Shown one piece after another: positions 7,344 to 15,140 of a stretch of 64,000 bases of DNA. Origin of the DNA: Gp6-AA40 sp036274155 (GTDB lineage: Bacteria > Acidobacteriota > Vicinamibacteria > Vicinamibacterales > UBA2999); NCBI GenBank assembly GCA_036274155.1, contig DASUGH010000188.1, forward strand, positions 62,001 to 126,000, given 5' to 3'. Below the pieces are notes generated by a model that did not search any database, had not been told where the DNA came from, and saw nothing but the letters and a program-made list of their open reading frames with translations. The translations under genes were made by a program, and so were the position numbers. The stretch's first letter is position 1; each line of letters starts with the position of its first letter.

Positions 7344-8753
7344 TTATTTCGCCGCGCTGCCGCTGCCGGTTACCGCGGCCCTGACGCGATCGGCCCACGA
7401 CGCTGCCTCCTTGAGCACGGCCGCCGCGTCGAGCGACAGGACAATCCTGTTTCGCATCAGCACCCGGCCGTTTACCACGGTTGACGTCACGTCATCACCA
7501 CGGGTCGTGTAGACGAGCTGCGACACCGGGTCGTACATCGGCGTCTGTCTGGCAGCCGTCATGCGGACGACGATGAGATCGGCTCGCTTACCAGCCGCGA
7601 GCGACCCGATCCGATCCGCCATGCCGAGCGATCGAGCTCCGCCGATCGTCGCCAGCTCCAGCATCTCGCGCGCGCTCGCCGCTTTCGGATCGAGCGTCTG
7701 CACCTTCTGGAGGAACGACGCGATGCGCATCGCCTCGAACATGTCGAGGTCGTTGTTGCTGGCGGCGCCATCGGTGCCGAGCCCCACCGGCACCCCCGCC
7801 CGAAGATAGCCGGTTAGAGGAGCGGTTCCACTGGCCAGCTTCATGTTGCTCTCGGGGTTGTGCGCCACACCGACTCCCCTGGCTTTGAGCACGGCGATAT
7901 CGGACTCCGAGACCCACACCCCGTGTGCGGCGAGCACACCTGGTCCGAGGAAGCCGAGACGGTCCAGGAATGAGACCGGCGTCGCCTTGAACTCCTGCTG
8001 CGCATTCCGGACCTCGTCTCTGGTCTCGGCGAGATGGATGATCGTCGGCACGTTGTACCGGCGCGAAAGGTCGCGAGCGGCAGTCAGCGAGCTGCTGTCG
8101 AGCGTATAGACCGCGTGCGGTGCGACGGCCGGTGTGATGAGCGGGTCGCTGCGGTACGCGGTGATGAACGACTCTGCGCGGGCCAGGCCATCCGCCGGCG
8201 TCTTCGCATCGGGAACCGGGAATCGGATCACGGTCTGGCCGAGCACTCCTCTGAGACCGGCGGACTTGACCTCTCCGGCAATGTCCTGCTCGAAGTAATA
8301 CATGTCGGCGAAGGTCGTGGTCCCCGACTGGATCATCTCGAGAGCCGCCAGCCTCGTGCCTGCGCGTACGAACTCTGGCGACACCGTGCCGGCTTCTGCC
8401 GGGAATATGTACTCGTTCAGCCATTCCTCGAGCGGCCGGTCGTCGGCGAGACCGCGATACAGCACCATCGGGGCATGGGTATGGGTGTTCACCAGCCCTG
8501 GCATGACGACCTGTCCGGCGGCATCGAGCGTCTCGCGGCCCCTGAACTGACGATTGATCGACTCCGTGGTATCCACGGCGACAATGTCCGGGCCATCGAT
8601 GGCCACCGCACCATCTGCCAATGGCGCGCCGTTGCCTTCCATCGTGACGACCAGGCCGTGGCTGACGACCAGCGACACCTCTTTCGGCTGCGCGGTCTCC
8701 GGCGCACGACAGGCTGCCGCGAGCGCTGCCAGAGTGACAATCCATCTGTGCAT
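7344..8753 (-). CDS. Lipoprotein amidohydrolase (MTA/SAH- or cytosine-deaminase-like)
   Basis: A metal-dependent hydrolase of the amidohydrolase superfamily. The metal ligands are visible: 'NTHTHAP' (first HxH), 'HLAETRDE' (third His), 'AAHGVW' (fourth His) and 'LGTDGAASNN' (Asp), the pattern of 5-methylthioadenosine/S-adenosylhomocysteine deaminases and chlorohydrolases. The start at 8753 (MHRWIVTL) gives 469 aa and places a lipobox (LAAAC, Cys at about 15) so that the enzyme would be exported and lipid-anchored, unusual for this family. Its position between hpt and upp suggests that it deaminates an external nucleoside or base whose product is salvaged. The exact substrate is unknown. Confidence 0.82.
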   Translation of the reverse strand: MHRWIVTLAALAAACRAPETAQPKEVSLVVSHGLVVTMEGNGAPLADGAVAIDGPDIVAVDTTESINRQFRGRETLDAAGQVVMPGLVNTHTHAPMVLYRGLADDRPLEEWLNEYIFPAEAGTVSPEFVRAGTRLAALEMIQSGTTTFADMYYFEQDIAGEVKSAGLRGVLGQTVIRFPVPDAKTPADGLARAESFITAYRSDPLITPAVAPHAVYTLDSSSLTAARDLSRRYNVPTIIHLAETRDEVRNAQQEFKATPVSFLDRLGFLGPGVLAAHGVWVSESDIAVLKARGVGVAHNPESNMKLASGTAPLTGYLRAGVPVGLGTDGAASNNDLDMFEAMRIASFLQKVQTLDPKAASAREMLELATIGGARSLGMADRIGSLAAGKRADLIVVRMTAARQTPMYDPVSQLVYTTRGDDVTSTVVNGRVLMRNRIVLSLDAAAVLKEAASWADRVRAAVTGSGSAAK

Positions 8754-8780
8754 GTGAATCGATTTTAGTACTATTCGGAC

Positions 8781-9404
8781 GTGCCTCTGCAGGTCGTCGA
8801 TCATCCTCTCGTTCACGATGCGCTGGTCGAACTTCGCGACGCGCGAACGGCGCCCACCGCCTTTCGCCGCGCCGCGCGGCGAATCAGCCTCTTGCTGGCC
8901 GCTGAAGCGATGCGGCACGTTCCCGCAGCATCGGCAACGGTGGAAACTCCGCTCGGACCTGCGGCTGGACGGGTGCTCGGCGGCGACATCGTGCTGGTGC
9001 CGGTGCTGCGCGCCGGACTCGGGATGCTGGAGCCGGTGCTCGAGCTCGTGCCTGCCGCCCGCGTCGGACACATCGGGCTGCAGCGGGACGAGGCCACCGC
9101 CGTCGCGTCCAGGTACTACGCGCGGCTGCCACCGAACCTGGAGCAGAGTTACGTGCTGCTGCTCGATCCGATGCTCGCCACCGGCGGCAGCGCTGCCGCC
9201 AGTGTCGACGTCATCAAGTCAGCCGGTGCCACGAGCGTCCAGATGATCTGCATCGTCGCGGCGCCGGACGGCGTGGCGCTGCTCGACCAGCGTCACCCCG
9301 ACGTCACGATTTACACGCCTGTCGTCGATCGCGAGCTCAACGCGCGGAAGTTCATCGTTCCCGGGCTCGGCGATTTCGGCGATCGGCTGTACGGCACAGC
9401 GTAG
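8781..9404 (+). CDS. upp: Uracil phosphoribosyltransferase
   Basis: Converts uracil and PRPP to UMP. At 207 aa it matches the family length. Motifs: 'RAGLGMLEPVLELVPAARVGHIG', split by an Arg-Ala-Gly loop; 'YYARLP'; and the PRPP-binding loop 'LLLDPMLATGGSA' near residue 125. The C-terminus 'YTPVVDRELNARKFIVPGLGDFGDRLYGT' contains the uracil-binding GDxGDR element typical of Upp. The start codon is GTG at 8781. It is divergent from the lipoprotein amidohydrolase with only 27 nt between start codons, so their promoters must overlap coding sequence. Confidence 0.95.
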   Translation: MPLQVVDHPLVHDALVELRDARTAPTAFRRAARRISLLLAAEAMRHVPAASATVETPLGPAAGRVLGGDIVLVPVLRAGLGMLEPVLELVPAARVGHIGLQRDEATAVASRYYARLPPNLEQSYVLLLDPMLATGGSAAASVDVIKSAGATSVQMICIVAAPDGVALLDQRHPDVTIYTPVVDRELNARKFIVPGLGDFGDRLYGTA

Positions 9405-9540
9405 TCGTCGACTGCACGAACCACGCGCATCGTCGTCCTTCGTCGTGTCCTTTCGTCGCGTCGCTCAGGCGAGCGGCACCTTCGGGTATGCCGATCGCTT
9501 CGCTGCTCGCGTCGGCACACGAATTGCGACCCGTGGCACT

Positions 9541-10533
9541 ATGGGCTCCGCCGGACGGCTGTGCTCGCTCCTTTTCACCATGACTGCGGCCAGTGCATGT
9601 GGGTCGGCGCCGCAGGCTGCGACGGTGCCGGCAGCGGCGGTCGGTACGCGTCCGGTTCCGGCTGAGCCCGCCGCGCCTCTGGTTCACGTGCGCTTCCACA
9701 ATGTGCATCTGCGTCTCGGCGAAGGCATCGCCGTGGATATTCGAGACCTGTCCGGCGCGCTCGTCTCGACCGCACCCGGAAAGCCTCCGGTGTTCGACGA
9801 TCAGCGGTCGTTCCTGCTGCGTGTGGACGCGGGAACGATCGCCATCTCGCCGTCGAGCCTGAGCCGCATCCTCAACGAGCGGGTCTTCGCGTCGAAACGG
9901 TCTTCCATCAGGAACGTGAGCGTGTCGCTCGCCGATGGGCGGCTCGTTCAAAAAGGGACGCTGCGAAAGGGGCTGCGCATTCCCTTCACGATCGTGGCCG
10001 AGCTCTCCGCTGCACCTGATGGTCGCATCCGCATTCACCCCACCTCGGTGAAGGCAGCGGGAATCCCGGCTTCGGGCCTGCTGAAACTGCTTGGACTCGA
10101 CATATCGGATCTCGTGAAGTCGGATCCTTCGGTCGGCCTCGAGGTATCGGGCAACGATCTGCTGCTCTCGGCAGAGCGGCTGTTCTCCGAGCCGGCGATT
10201 CGCGGCCGGCTGCGCGAAATCCGTATAGACGGCGATCGAATCGTTCAGACGTTCGGCGGGAACCTGCCTCCCGGCCCCGCCGGCGTCACCGGCAACTACA
10301 TGCAGTACCGCGGCGGTCAACTGCGGTTCGGCAAGCTGACGATGAGCGACGCCGACATGATGTTGATCGATGTCGATCCGCGCGATCCGTTCGACTTCTG
10401 GCCGGCGCGCTATGTGCAGCAGCTCGTGGCGGGCTATTCGAAGAACGACGCGAGCGGAGCGCTGCGGGTCTACATGCCCGACTATGATCAGTCGGCGCGT
10501 GCCAGTCTGCGTCCGCTGGCTGTGCTAGACTGA
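9541..10533 (+). CDS. Putative lipoprotein, unknown function
   Basis: The ATG at 9541 gives 330 aa and a lipoprotein signal (hydrophobic 'LCSLLFTMTAASAC', lipobox ending at about Cys20). The frame is open further upstream, but that part lacks a start matching a signal sequence. The mature protein is rich in beta strands with regular hydrophobic alternation ('VHVRFHNVHLRLG', 'LRKGLRIPFTIVAELS') and reminds me of lipid-binding DUF2993/LmeA-like proteins, which is a guess. The C-terminal part ends 'VYMPDYDQSARASLRPLAVLD'. The stop lies 10 nt before tRNA-Val. Confidence 0.6.
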   Translation: MGSAGRLCSLLFTMTAASACGSAPQAATVPAAAVGTRPVPAEPAAPLVHVRFHNVHLRLGEGIAVDIRDLSGALVSTAPGKPPVFDDQRSFLLRVDAGTIAISPSSLSRILNERVFASKRSSIRNVSVSLADGRLVQKGTLRKGLRIPFTIVAELSAAPDGRIRIHPTSVKAAGIPASGLLKLLGLDISDLVKSDPSVGLEVSGNDLLLSAERLFSEPAIRGRLREIRIDGDRIVQTFGGNLPPGPAGVTGNYMQYRGGQLRFGKLTMSDADMMLIDVDPRDPFDFWPARYVQQLVAGYSKNDASGALRVYMPDYDQSARASLRPLAVLD

Positions 10534-10543
10534 GCGTTCGGTC

Positions 10544-10618
10544 GGGCGCGTGGCTCAGCGGTAGAGCATCCGCTTCACACGCGGGGGGTCGATGGTTCGA
10601 TTCCATCCGCGCCCACCA
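10544..10618 (+). tRNA. tRNA-Val (CAC)
   Basis: Acceptor GGGCGCG (10544-10550) pairs with CGCGCCC (10608-10614). The D arm has GCTC/GAGC. The anticodon stem TCCGC/GCGGG encloses loop TTCACAC, giving anticodon CAC (codon GUG). The T arm is present around TTCGATT. Discriminator A (10615) and encoded CCA (10616-10618). The following sequence starts a repeat-rich, gene-poor stretch. Confidence 0.95.
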
Positions 10619-10619
10619 G

Positions 10620-10782
10620 CCTCCGCTCTCATTTCTCGCGGAGGCTGTCCGCCGAAGCGCTCAGAAATTCACGAGCGCGTAGGCGGACCTGCCGCGCGCC
10701 GCGAGCTCCGGCTGGCTTCGCCCGTGAGCCCTCCGCTCTCATTTCTCGCGGAGGCTGTCCGCCGAAGCGCTCAGAAATTCAC
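10620..10782. repeat. 53-bp direct repeat adjacent to tRNA-Val
   Basis: An identical 53-bp block beginning CCTCCGCTCTC and ending AGAAATTCAC occurs at 10620-10672 and 10730-10782, the first copy directly abutting the tRNA CCA end. Each copy contains GTCCGCC; after the first copy, GGCGGAC follows at 10682-10688, making a hairpin. A shorter relative lies at about 12083-12128. The arrangement is what one expects from repeated insertion of a short element beside a tRNA gene. Confidence 0.85.
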
Positions 10783-10972
10783 CAGACCATCATTTGTTCG
10801 TTTCGGCATCTTGATACCCAGTAATTGTGCCTTTCACAAACCCAGCGCAGCACCCTTCAACCCCTACGCCCATTGGGGAATGAAGACTGCGGTAATCCCC
10901 AATAGCCAGCTAATTACCGCCCGCGCTACAGTGCCCAACGCTTCGCCGGTGTTCCGGCATGGGTGAAGCGAG

Positions 10973-11209
10973 GTGCCTGTCCTCATGCCCCTTCAGTTGC
11001 TCAGGTCTATTTGCGCTGGCTACCAGACTCAGCTCATAGAAAAAACCAAACTCGCCAGTGCGCTGGCTGACGCCGTGCACCTCTACGAAAGCGGCGCCAG
11101 CGACCAGCTGGAAACCATCACCCACCACATCAGCGCCTTACGCGAACTAGACGCCCAATCTGAGGAACTCCTGTTTGCAGCGGATGCGGCGATAACTGGC
11201 AAGCCCTAG
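10973..11209 (+). CDS. Small hypothetical protein
   Basis: A 78-aa open frame starting at GTG 10973 (an in-frame ATG follows at 10985). The protein is mostly helical ('LASALADAVHLYESGASDQLETITHHISALRELDAQSEELLFAADAAI' when read in parts), with no membrane segment or motif I recognise. Base composition is less GC-rich than the neighbouring genes. It lies in the low-information stretch between tRNA-Val and the next ordinary gene and may be a transferred or decaying gene. Confidence 0.4.
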   Translation: MPVLMPLQLLRSICAGYQTQLIEKTKLASALADAVHLYESGASDQLETITHHISALRELDAQSEELLFAADAAITGKP

Positions 11210-11352
11210 CGCAACTTGAGCATGAAAAGCGCCCTGCACAAAAGCCATGATGCCTGCCGACAAATCGGTGATACGCTACACTCACCTTTCCTGAGCCGCC
11301 CGCATCCTGCGGGTTCCTCACCCAAGGCGCTACCGCCCCGGAGGAACCTGCG

Positions 11353-11586
11353 ATGCCGACCGTCTTTTCTCCTACGTCTGACTACGACATCTACCGGCTC
11401 ACGGCGGAGATGTCTGCCCAACTGCATCGCTCTGCGACAGAGATACAGGCGCAAGTAGCCGCCGCGAGAGCGTGTATCGCTGAATCGCTGGCGGTTCTCA
11501 GGGCGCCACCTCGCCCGCCTGACGCTTCTTCGCCGTCTTCCGTTCCCCTGCCGTCGCCAGCCCCTCCATCAACCTCGCGCGCTTAG
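11353..11586 (+). CDS. Small hypothetical protein with proline-rich tail
   Basis: 77 aa; the ATG at 11353 is preceded by GGAGGAA about 8 nt upstream, a good ribosome-binding site. Residues 15-50 look like a helix ('LTAEMSAQLHRSATEIQAQ'), and the last 25 residues are Pro/Ser-rich. The 3' part overlaps a minus-strand small gene (11498-11665), so the true end of one of them is uncertain. Function unknown. Confidence 0.4.
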   Translation: MPTVFSPTSDYDIYRLTAEMSAQLHRSATEIQAQVAAARACIAESLAVLRAPPRPPDASSPSSVPLPSPAPPSTSRA

Positions 11587-11665
11587 CCTTGTCCTGAGCG
11601 GCCCAGTGCCACCTGACCTTGGCGCTGGCGCTGAGCTTACCGTCCTTATCGTCAACGGCCGTCAT
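11498..11665 (-). CDS. Small basic hypothetical protein
   Basis: A 55-aa Lys/Arg-rich protein beginning 'MTAVDDKDGKLSASAKVRWHW'. The start at ATG 11665 is supported by GGAGGAA upstream and by a 4-nt ATGA overlap with the stop of the preceding minus-strand gene (11662), suggesting translational coupling. No motif is recognised; the charge would suit nucleic-acid binding. It overlaps the 3' end of the plus-strand gene at 11353-11586. Confidence 0.4.
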   Translation of the reverse strand: MTAVDDKDGKLSASAKVRWHWAAQDKAKRARLMEGLATAGERKTAKKRQAGEVAP

Positions 11666-11922
11666 CGCGTTCCTCCGCCGCTCAGCATCAGCCACGCGAA
11701 CGCAAGCCCGGCCAGCAAGGCTGGATCAGCATAGGCGTTCTGAAGATCGCCTTCGATGCGGCCAGCTGCGATTGCACCCTGGACGGAGTCACGGAAGGCA
11801 CCTCGGACTTCAGCGTAATCTCGAATGTATTCGGAGAGTCGGTTCGATGCGGCGTCTTCTTCCGCGTCTTGGTTTGCGAATGACTCCAGCGCGCGCATTG
11901 CGGCAGCCATTGCGTGGCCCAT
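11662..11922 (-). CDS. Small hypothetical protein, first gene of a coupled pair
   Basis: Starting at ATG 11922, an 86-aa helical protein begins 'MGHAMAAAMRALESF' and continues with 'EYIRDYAEVRGAFRDSVQ'. It ends with a hydrophobic segment 'LLAGLAFAWLMLSGG', so a membrane tail is possible. It is coupled by ATGA to the 55-aa basic protein. Upstream, in another frame and running into this gene, lies an excisionase-like HTH segment, so this gene may once have formed one unit with it. Function unknown. Confidence 0.4.
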   Translation of the reverse strand: MGHAMAAAMRALESFANQDAEEDAASNRLSEYIRDYAEVRGAFRDSVQGAIAAGRIEGDLQNAYADPALLAGLAFAWLMLSGGGTR

Positions 11923-12080
11923 CTCGTCGCGGCCGCATCCATTGCGGCGTCGAGCCAGGACCGCCGAATGCGGATCGCCTTCCGGCCCACGCGCGCATGG
12001 GGAAGGATCCCGGCGCGAATCATCCGGCGGAGGGTGGCCGCATGGCGCGAGCTTCGGCTGGGCAAGCGAGCGACGCTCAA
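11920..12080 (-). pseudogene. Remnant of excisionase-like HTH_17 DNA-binding gene
   Basis: In one minus-strand frame the translation reads 'AATLRRMIRAGILPHARVG' followed by 'RKAIRIRRSWLDAAMDAA'. This matches the second helix, wing and tail of HTH_17/Xis-type helix-turn-helix domains. The usual first helix (SxxEAAxxLGVS) is not recognisable: upstream the sequence runs straight into a palindromic repeat at about 12083-12128. The frame then continues with no stop into the next gene. I read it as a broken gene from a small integrated element; a short intact regulator cannot be excluded. Confidence 0.45.
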
Positions 12081-12230
12081 ACATCGCGAAGGCTGTCCCG
12101 CCGAAGCGCCGAAGGCGCGTAGGCGGACTCATCGGGAGCGGGTCGTAAAAGAGGTGATACGGCAGCGCTGCCTGTGTGCGTCGCGCCCCTTCAGCTTTAC
12201 GCGCGCCGACTGCACGCGTATGCTGCGGAC

Positions 12231-12509
12231 GTGCGCGTGCGGATTTCGCAGCCCGCGGCGGGCGTGTTCGCTGGCGTGAGTCTGAGTCGATTCGTCCCCG
12301 GCCTCACCTACGACGTCGAGCCCATTCTCGCAAGCTATCTGATCAGTCTCAGAATCGGCGAAGCCGTCGATTCCAAGAAGCCTGCGCTGGTCCTCACGAT
12401 CGAGGACGTGGACGCTCCTTTCTACGAGGAGCAGCTGGCAGGCGGCATTCGGGTCGACCAGCACATGGACGACGACGGCTCGAAGCGACGGCGCACGAGA
12501 CGCCGCTGA
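12231..12509 (+). CDS. Small conserved-looking hypothetical protein
   Basis: Starting at GTG 12231, 92 aa: 'VRVRISQPAAGVFAGVSLSRF' continuing into 'VPGLTYDVEPILASYLISL'. The centre carries a 'PGLxYDV' turn and the C-terminus is acidic, then strongly basic (DDDGSKRRRTRRR). The longer frame from 12174 has no support. I have the impression of a small family common in acidobacteria, but I cannot name it. It is followed by a strong terminator-like hairpin at 12596-12624. Confidence 0.5.
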   Translation: MRVRISQPAAGVFAGVSLSRFVPGLTYDVEPILASYLISLRIGEAVDSKKPALVLTIEDVDAPFYEEQLAGGIRVDQHMDDDGSKRRRTRRR

Positions 12510-12595
12510 TCGCGCCGTCATCTGGTCAGCTCACGTCAGCGCCTTTGAGTCGCGAGAGGCACGAGCGGGATTGGATCGGGAGAGGAAGCTGACGA

Positions 12596-12624
12596 CAGAA
12601 AGGGCAGCTAGGCTGCCCTTTCTG
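12596..12624. terminator. Strong 13-bp hairpin, bidirectional terminator
   Basis: A perfect 13-bp stem, CAGAAAGGGCAGC (12596-12608) with GCTGCCCTTTCTG (12612-12624), and a 3-nt loop. It lies between the end of the plus-strand small gene (12509) and the end of the minus-strand secreted-protein gene (12653). AAAG/CTTT flanks on each side would leave U-rich tails in both directions. Confidence 0.8.
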
Positions 12625-12652
12625 TTGCCTCGCACAGTGGCGTCGCCGCCGG

Positions 12653-13246
12653 TTACGAGGACTTCTTCAGTGCTTCGATGAGCACTTGCAGCATCTGTGA
12701 GTACTGCTCGTCGGTCGTGTCGAAGGTCTTCGCATACTCCTCGCGCGACGGGTTTTCCTTTCCACCCCACTTGCCGTCGAATGACAGGCTCTTTCCGCCG
12801 ATGTCGACGATATCGAAGGGCTGATCCTTCTCGCGCTTGAAGTGCAGGCCGCTCGGGCCGAGGTCCGAGATCAGGATGCGTGATGCCCTCTCCGAGGCGC
12901 TGTTGAGATCCCCATACGCCTCGCGATAGCTCTTCTGCTCGATCAGATAGTTCATCCGATCGCCGGACGTGAACTTGCCGCTCACGACCAGCAGCTGGAT
13001 GCCGGGCATGTACAGTACACCCACGTAGCCGTCTGCATGCTTGGCAGCGAAGCTATTGAGCTTCATCGTGTCGAGCATTTGCTTGAACTCGCCGGCGAGG
13101 TCGGCTGATTTCGACTCGTGTTCGGCGCCTTGTCTGGCTTGTGAGAGTGCTGGTGGGCCCGAACGGGTTTGATCGGCGAGAGCGGCCATCGGCATCGTCA
13201 GCATCACAGCTGTAACGAGGCCGGGAAACGCGCGGAGTGCAGACAC
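12653..13246 (-). CDS. Secreted hypothetical protein
   Basis: 197 aa from GTG 13246, chosen because AAGGGGG precedes it and a signal peptide follows (hydrophobic 'LVTAVMLTMPMAALADQ'). The much longer open frame upstream is an artefact of GC-rich DNA covering two other genes. The mature part holds 'YVGVLYMPGIQLLVVSGKF', 'LISDLGPSGLHFK' and 'TTDEQYSQMLQVLIEALKK'. No family is recognised. It is the last gene of the uvrB-mla transcription unit, about 65 nt after the coiled-coil gene, and is followed by the terminator hairpin at 12596-12624. Confidence 0.6.
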   Translation of the reverse strand: MSALRAFPGLVTAVMLTMPMAALADQTRSGPPALSQARQGAEHESKSADLAGEFKQMLDTMKLNSFAAKHADGYVGVLYMPGIQLLVVSGKFTSGDRMNYLIEQKSYREAYGDLNSASERASRILISDLGPSGLHFKREKDQPFDIVDIGGKSLSFDGKWGGKENPSREEYAKTFDTTDEQYSQMLQVLIEALKKSS

Positions 13247-13311
13247 AGCAACCCCCTTCGTTGATACCGCGCACGTTGTACCACTCGGCCCGGGGTTCGT
13301 CAATCGGGACG

Positions 13312-13734
13312 TCACCCGATGAACAGCGCGTCCTCCTCGTCGGCTGGCTGCCGGCGGCGCGAGTCGTAGGCGGGGCGTCGTTTGTCGCCGCCGAAGAATA
13401 CTTCCTTGAGCGCCTGCAGCATCGCCATCACCTCGCGAGCCGGTGTGAGGATGGTCTCCTGCAGTGAAAAAACGGTCTGGTCGACGCGCTGCCGCACCAC
13501 GCCGAGCATCTGGTCCACCTTGTCGGCCTGGGCTGCAGCCATGGCGCTCACCCGAGCGGCGTCGGCGGCCATCGCCTGCAGGCTGGCAAGAACCGGACGG
13601 ATCTCCTGCTCGAGACGTGCAATCGTCTCCCCCACGCGTTTCGCCGTCCGCGTCGCCCACAGGATCGTCGCGACCTGGACGATCGCCATCAGCAGGACCG
13701 ACACGGCGATGGTGCCGAGGAACAAATCGCTCAC
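13312..13734 (-). CDS. Membrane-anchored coiled-coil protein (DUF948-like)
   Basis: A 140-aa protein with a single N-terminal transmembrane helix ('LFLGTIAVSVLLMAIVQVATIL'; inner-membrane anchor). An alpha-helical region follows over residues 30-110, with heptad-like spacing ('RVGETIARLEQEIRPVLASL', 'DKVDQMLGVVRQRVDQT'), and a basic, flexible tail. This layout fits DUF948-type proteins. It starts with GTG and overlaps the ytxH stop by 4 nt (GTGA). YtxH plus DUF948 genes are a frequent pair; their role in envelope or stress physiology is poorly known. Confidence 0.6.
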   Translation of the reverse strand: MSDLFLGTIAVSVLLMAIVQVATILWATRTAKRVGETIARLEQEIRPVLASLQAMAADAARVSAMAAAQADKVDQMLGVVRQRVDQTVFSLQETILTPAREVMAMLQALKEVFFGGDKRRPAYDSRRRQPADEEDALFIG

Positions 13735-14021
13735 GCGTCCTGCTCCTCTTTACCCATTGCGCTCGAACCTGACCGCTGCTGCTCGCGGATGCGCTCGAAC
13801 GCGGTGGTGAGGTTCTCGCGCTGCTTGTTGAGCATGTCGCGCCCCTGGCGGGCGGCCTCAGCGGCGCGATCGCGCCCCTCGCGGGCGCGCTGGCCCAGGA
13901 ATTCCCGCGTCTGCTCGCCGCTCGCCGGCGCGAACAGGAGCGCAACCGCCGCGCCGACTGCGGCGCCGGCAATGAACGCGACCAGCAGGCCGCCGGGAGT
14001 GATGCCTTGATCGTTGGCCAT
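13731..14021 (-). CDS. YtxH domain protein
   Basis: A 96-aa small membrane protein. Residues 10-32 are a glycine-rich transmembrane segment (GGLLVAFIAGAAVGAAVALLF), followed by the 'APxSGExTRxxL' signature of the YtxH/gas-vesicle-like family and a long charged helix (REGRDRAAEAARQGRDML). The ATG at 14021 has purine-rich sequence upstream. It lies 38 nt after mlaD in the same operon and overlaps the next gene by 4 nt. YtxH proteins are associated with general stress in Firmicutes; here the context points to the cell envelope. Confidence 0.75.
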   Translation of the reverse strand: MANDQGITPGGLLVAFIAGAAVGAAVALLFAPASGEQTREFLGQRAREGRDRAAEAARQGRDMLNKQRENLTTAFERIREQQRSGSSAMGKEEQDA

Positions 14022-14059
14022 GTCCTGCCTCTCGTCCTGGCCGCAAGCGGCCGCACGGA

Positions 14060-15127
14060 TCAGAAGATGCTCACCCTGACATTCAGATACTTCCTCGGGT
14101 CGGCCTTTATCGCTGCCAGCAACTGGCGCGCCTCCCCGAGCGTGGTCCGCAGCTCGTTCACTGCTCCGTTCATGTTCTCATACAACTGCTTGTCCTGCAG
14201 CAGCTGTCCGAGCGTCCCCTGCCCTTTCTGCAGGTTGGCGGTGACCGAGTCGACACGGTTCATCGCCGAATTCAGACGGTCGAAGAGCTCACGGTTGGTG
14301 GCCAGCTGTCCGAGCGTCCCCTCGCCCTTGTTCACACGTCCGGTTATCGACTCCAGGTTGGTGGTCGTCGATGTGAGCGACCGGGCCATGCTGTCGTCGG
14401 CGAGCAGGCGCCCGAGAGTCCCCTCGCCCGCCCGGATCCGGCCTGTGACGTCCGCCAGGTTCTGCATCGACGTTTCCAGCGCGCGCGCGGCACGGGGATC
14501 CGTCATCAGCCTGCCGATGGTGCCTCGCCCCTCATTGAGGTTCCTGGCCACGCCCTCGGCGGCGACGAGCAGCCCGTTCAGGTCGCGATAGACCGCCTCG
14601 TCGGTCACGAGACGTCCGAGTGTCCCGCGCCCGGCCCGGATGTCCCGCAGCAGATCTGTGGCTTCAGCGATGCCGTCGGCGGCCCTGGTGGCGACGTCGG
14701 CCACCGAGCCGATCGCCGGGCCGGATCGCACGTAACCCCACTCGGCGATCGGCGTGCCGCGGCTCGAGGCGGTGATGTCGACTGCCGCTTCCCCGAGGAG
14801 CGACACCGATCCGAGTGAGGCGACCGAGTCGGTGGTGACACGCGGCTGCATCTCCTTGCGCAGCTTCATCGTCACCTCGACGCGGTCACCGCCGGGTACG
14901 AATTCGAGGGTCTTGACCGTTCCCACCTCGAGCCCGGCCACGCGGACCGGTGCCCCCTCCTTCAGGCCGGGGATGTTCTCGAACGCGGTCTTCAGCCCGT
15001 ACTGCTGCCAGGGGAACCCGCCCTGACCGCTCAGCAGGAAGATGAGCATGGCAGTCATCACCACCGCGAACACGGTGATGAGCCCGACTTTCAGTTCGGC
15101 CCAGGCGAGCGAGCGGGTGCGCGGCAT
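14060..15127 (-). CDS. mlaD: MlaD/MCE substrate-binding protein with C-terminal repeats
   Basis: Periplasmic lipid-carrying subunit of an Mla-type ABC transporter. The ATG at 15127 (MPRTRSLAWAELKVG) gives 355 aa: a short cytoplasmic tail, one transmembrane helix (residues 12-33) and the MCE domain at about 40-140 ('GLKEGAPVRVAGLEVGTV', 'LVEVTMKL'-like strands, 'GEAAVDI'). Residues 180-330 hold five consecutive units of about 38 residues, each carrying G(R/E/Q)GT(L/I)G(R/Q)L followed by an amphipathic helix, replacing the usual plain coiled coil. It is 13 nt downstream of mlaF. Confidence 0.88.
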   Translation of the reverse strand: MPRTRSLAWAELKVGLITVFAVVMTAMLIFLLSGQGGFPWQQYGLKTAFENIPGLKEGAPVRVAGLEVGTVKTLEFVPGGDRVEVTMKLRKEMQPRVTTDSVASLGSVSLLGEAAVDITASSRGTPIAEWGYVRSGPAIGSVADVATRAADGIAEATDLLRDIRAGRGTLGRLVTDEAVYRDLNGLLVAAEGVARNLNEGRGTIGRLMTDPRAARALETSMQNLADVTGRIRAGEGTLGRLLADDSMARSLTSTTTNLESITGRVNKGEGTLGQLATNRELFDRLNSAMNRVDSVTANLQKGQGTLGQLLQDKQLYENMNGAVNELRTTLGEARQLLAAIKADPRKYLNVRVSIF

Positions 15128-15140
15128 GTCATCAGTCCTC

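Noticed and set aside
4180..9410. Bacterial microcompartment shell genes near deoC/rpiB
   Set aside because: No BMC-H or BMC-P-like protein was found in any frame here or elsewhere in the window.
10619..12150. Integrase gene for the tRNA-Val island
   Set aside because: No tyrosine or serine recombinase motif in any frame; only small genes and the HTH remnant.
13247..14056. Upstream part of a 467-residue open frame covering the secreted-protein gene
   Set aside because: It lies antisense-frame over ytxH and the coiled-coil gene, lacks protein-like composition, and a signal peptide begins at GTG 13246.
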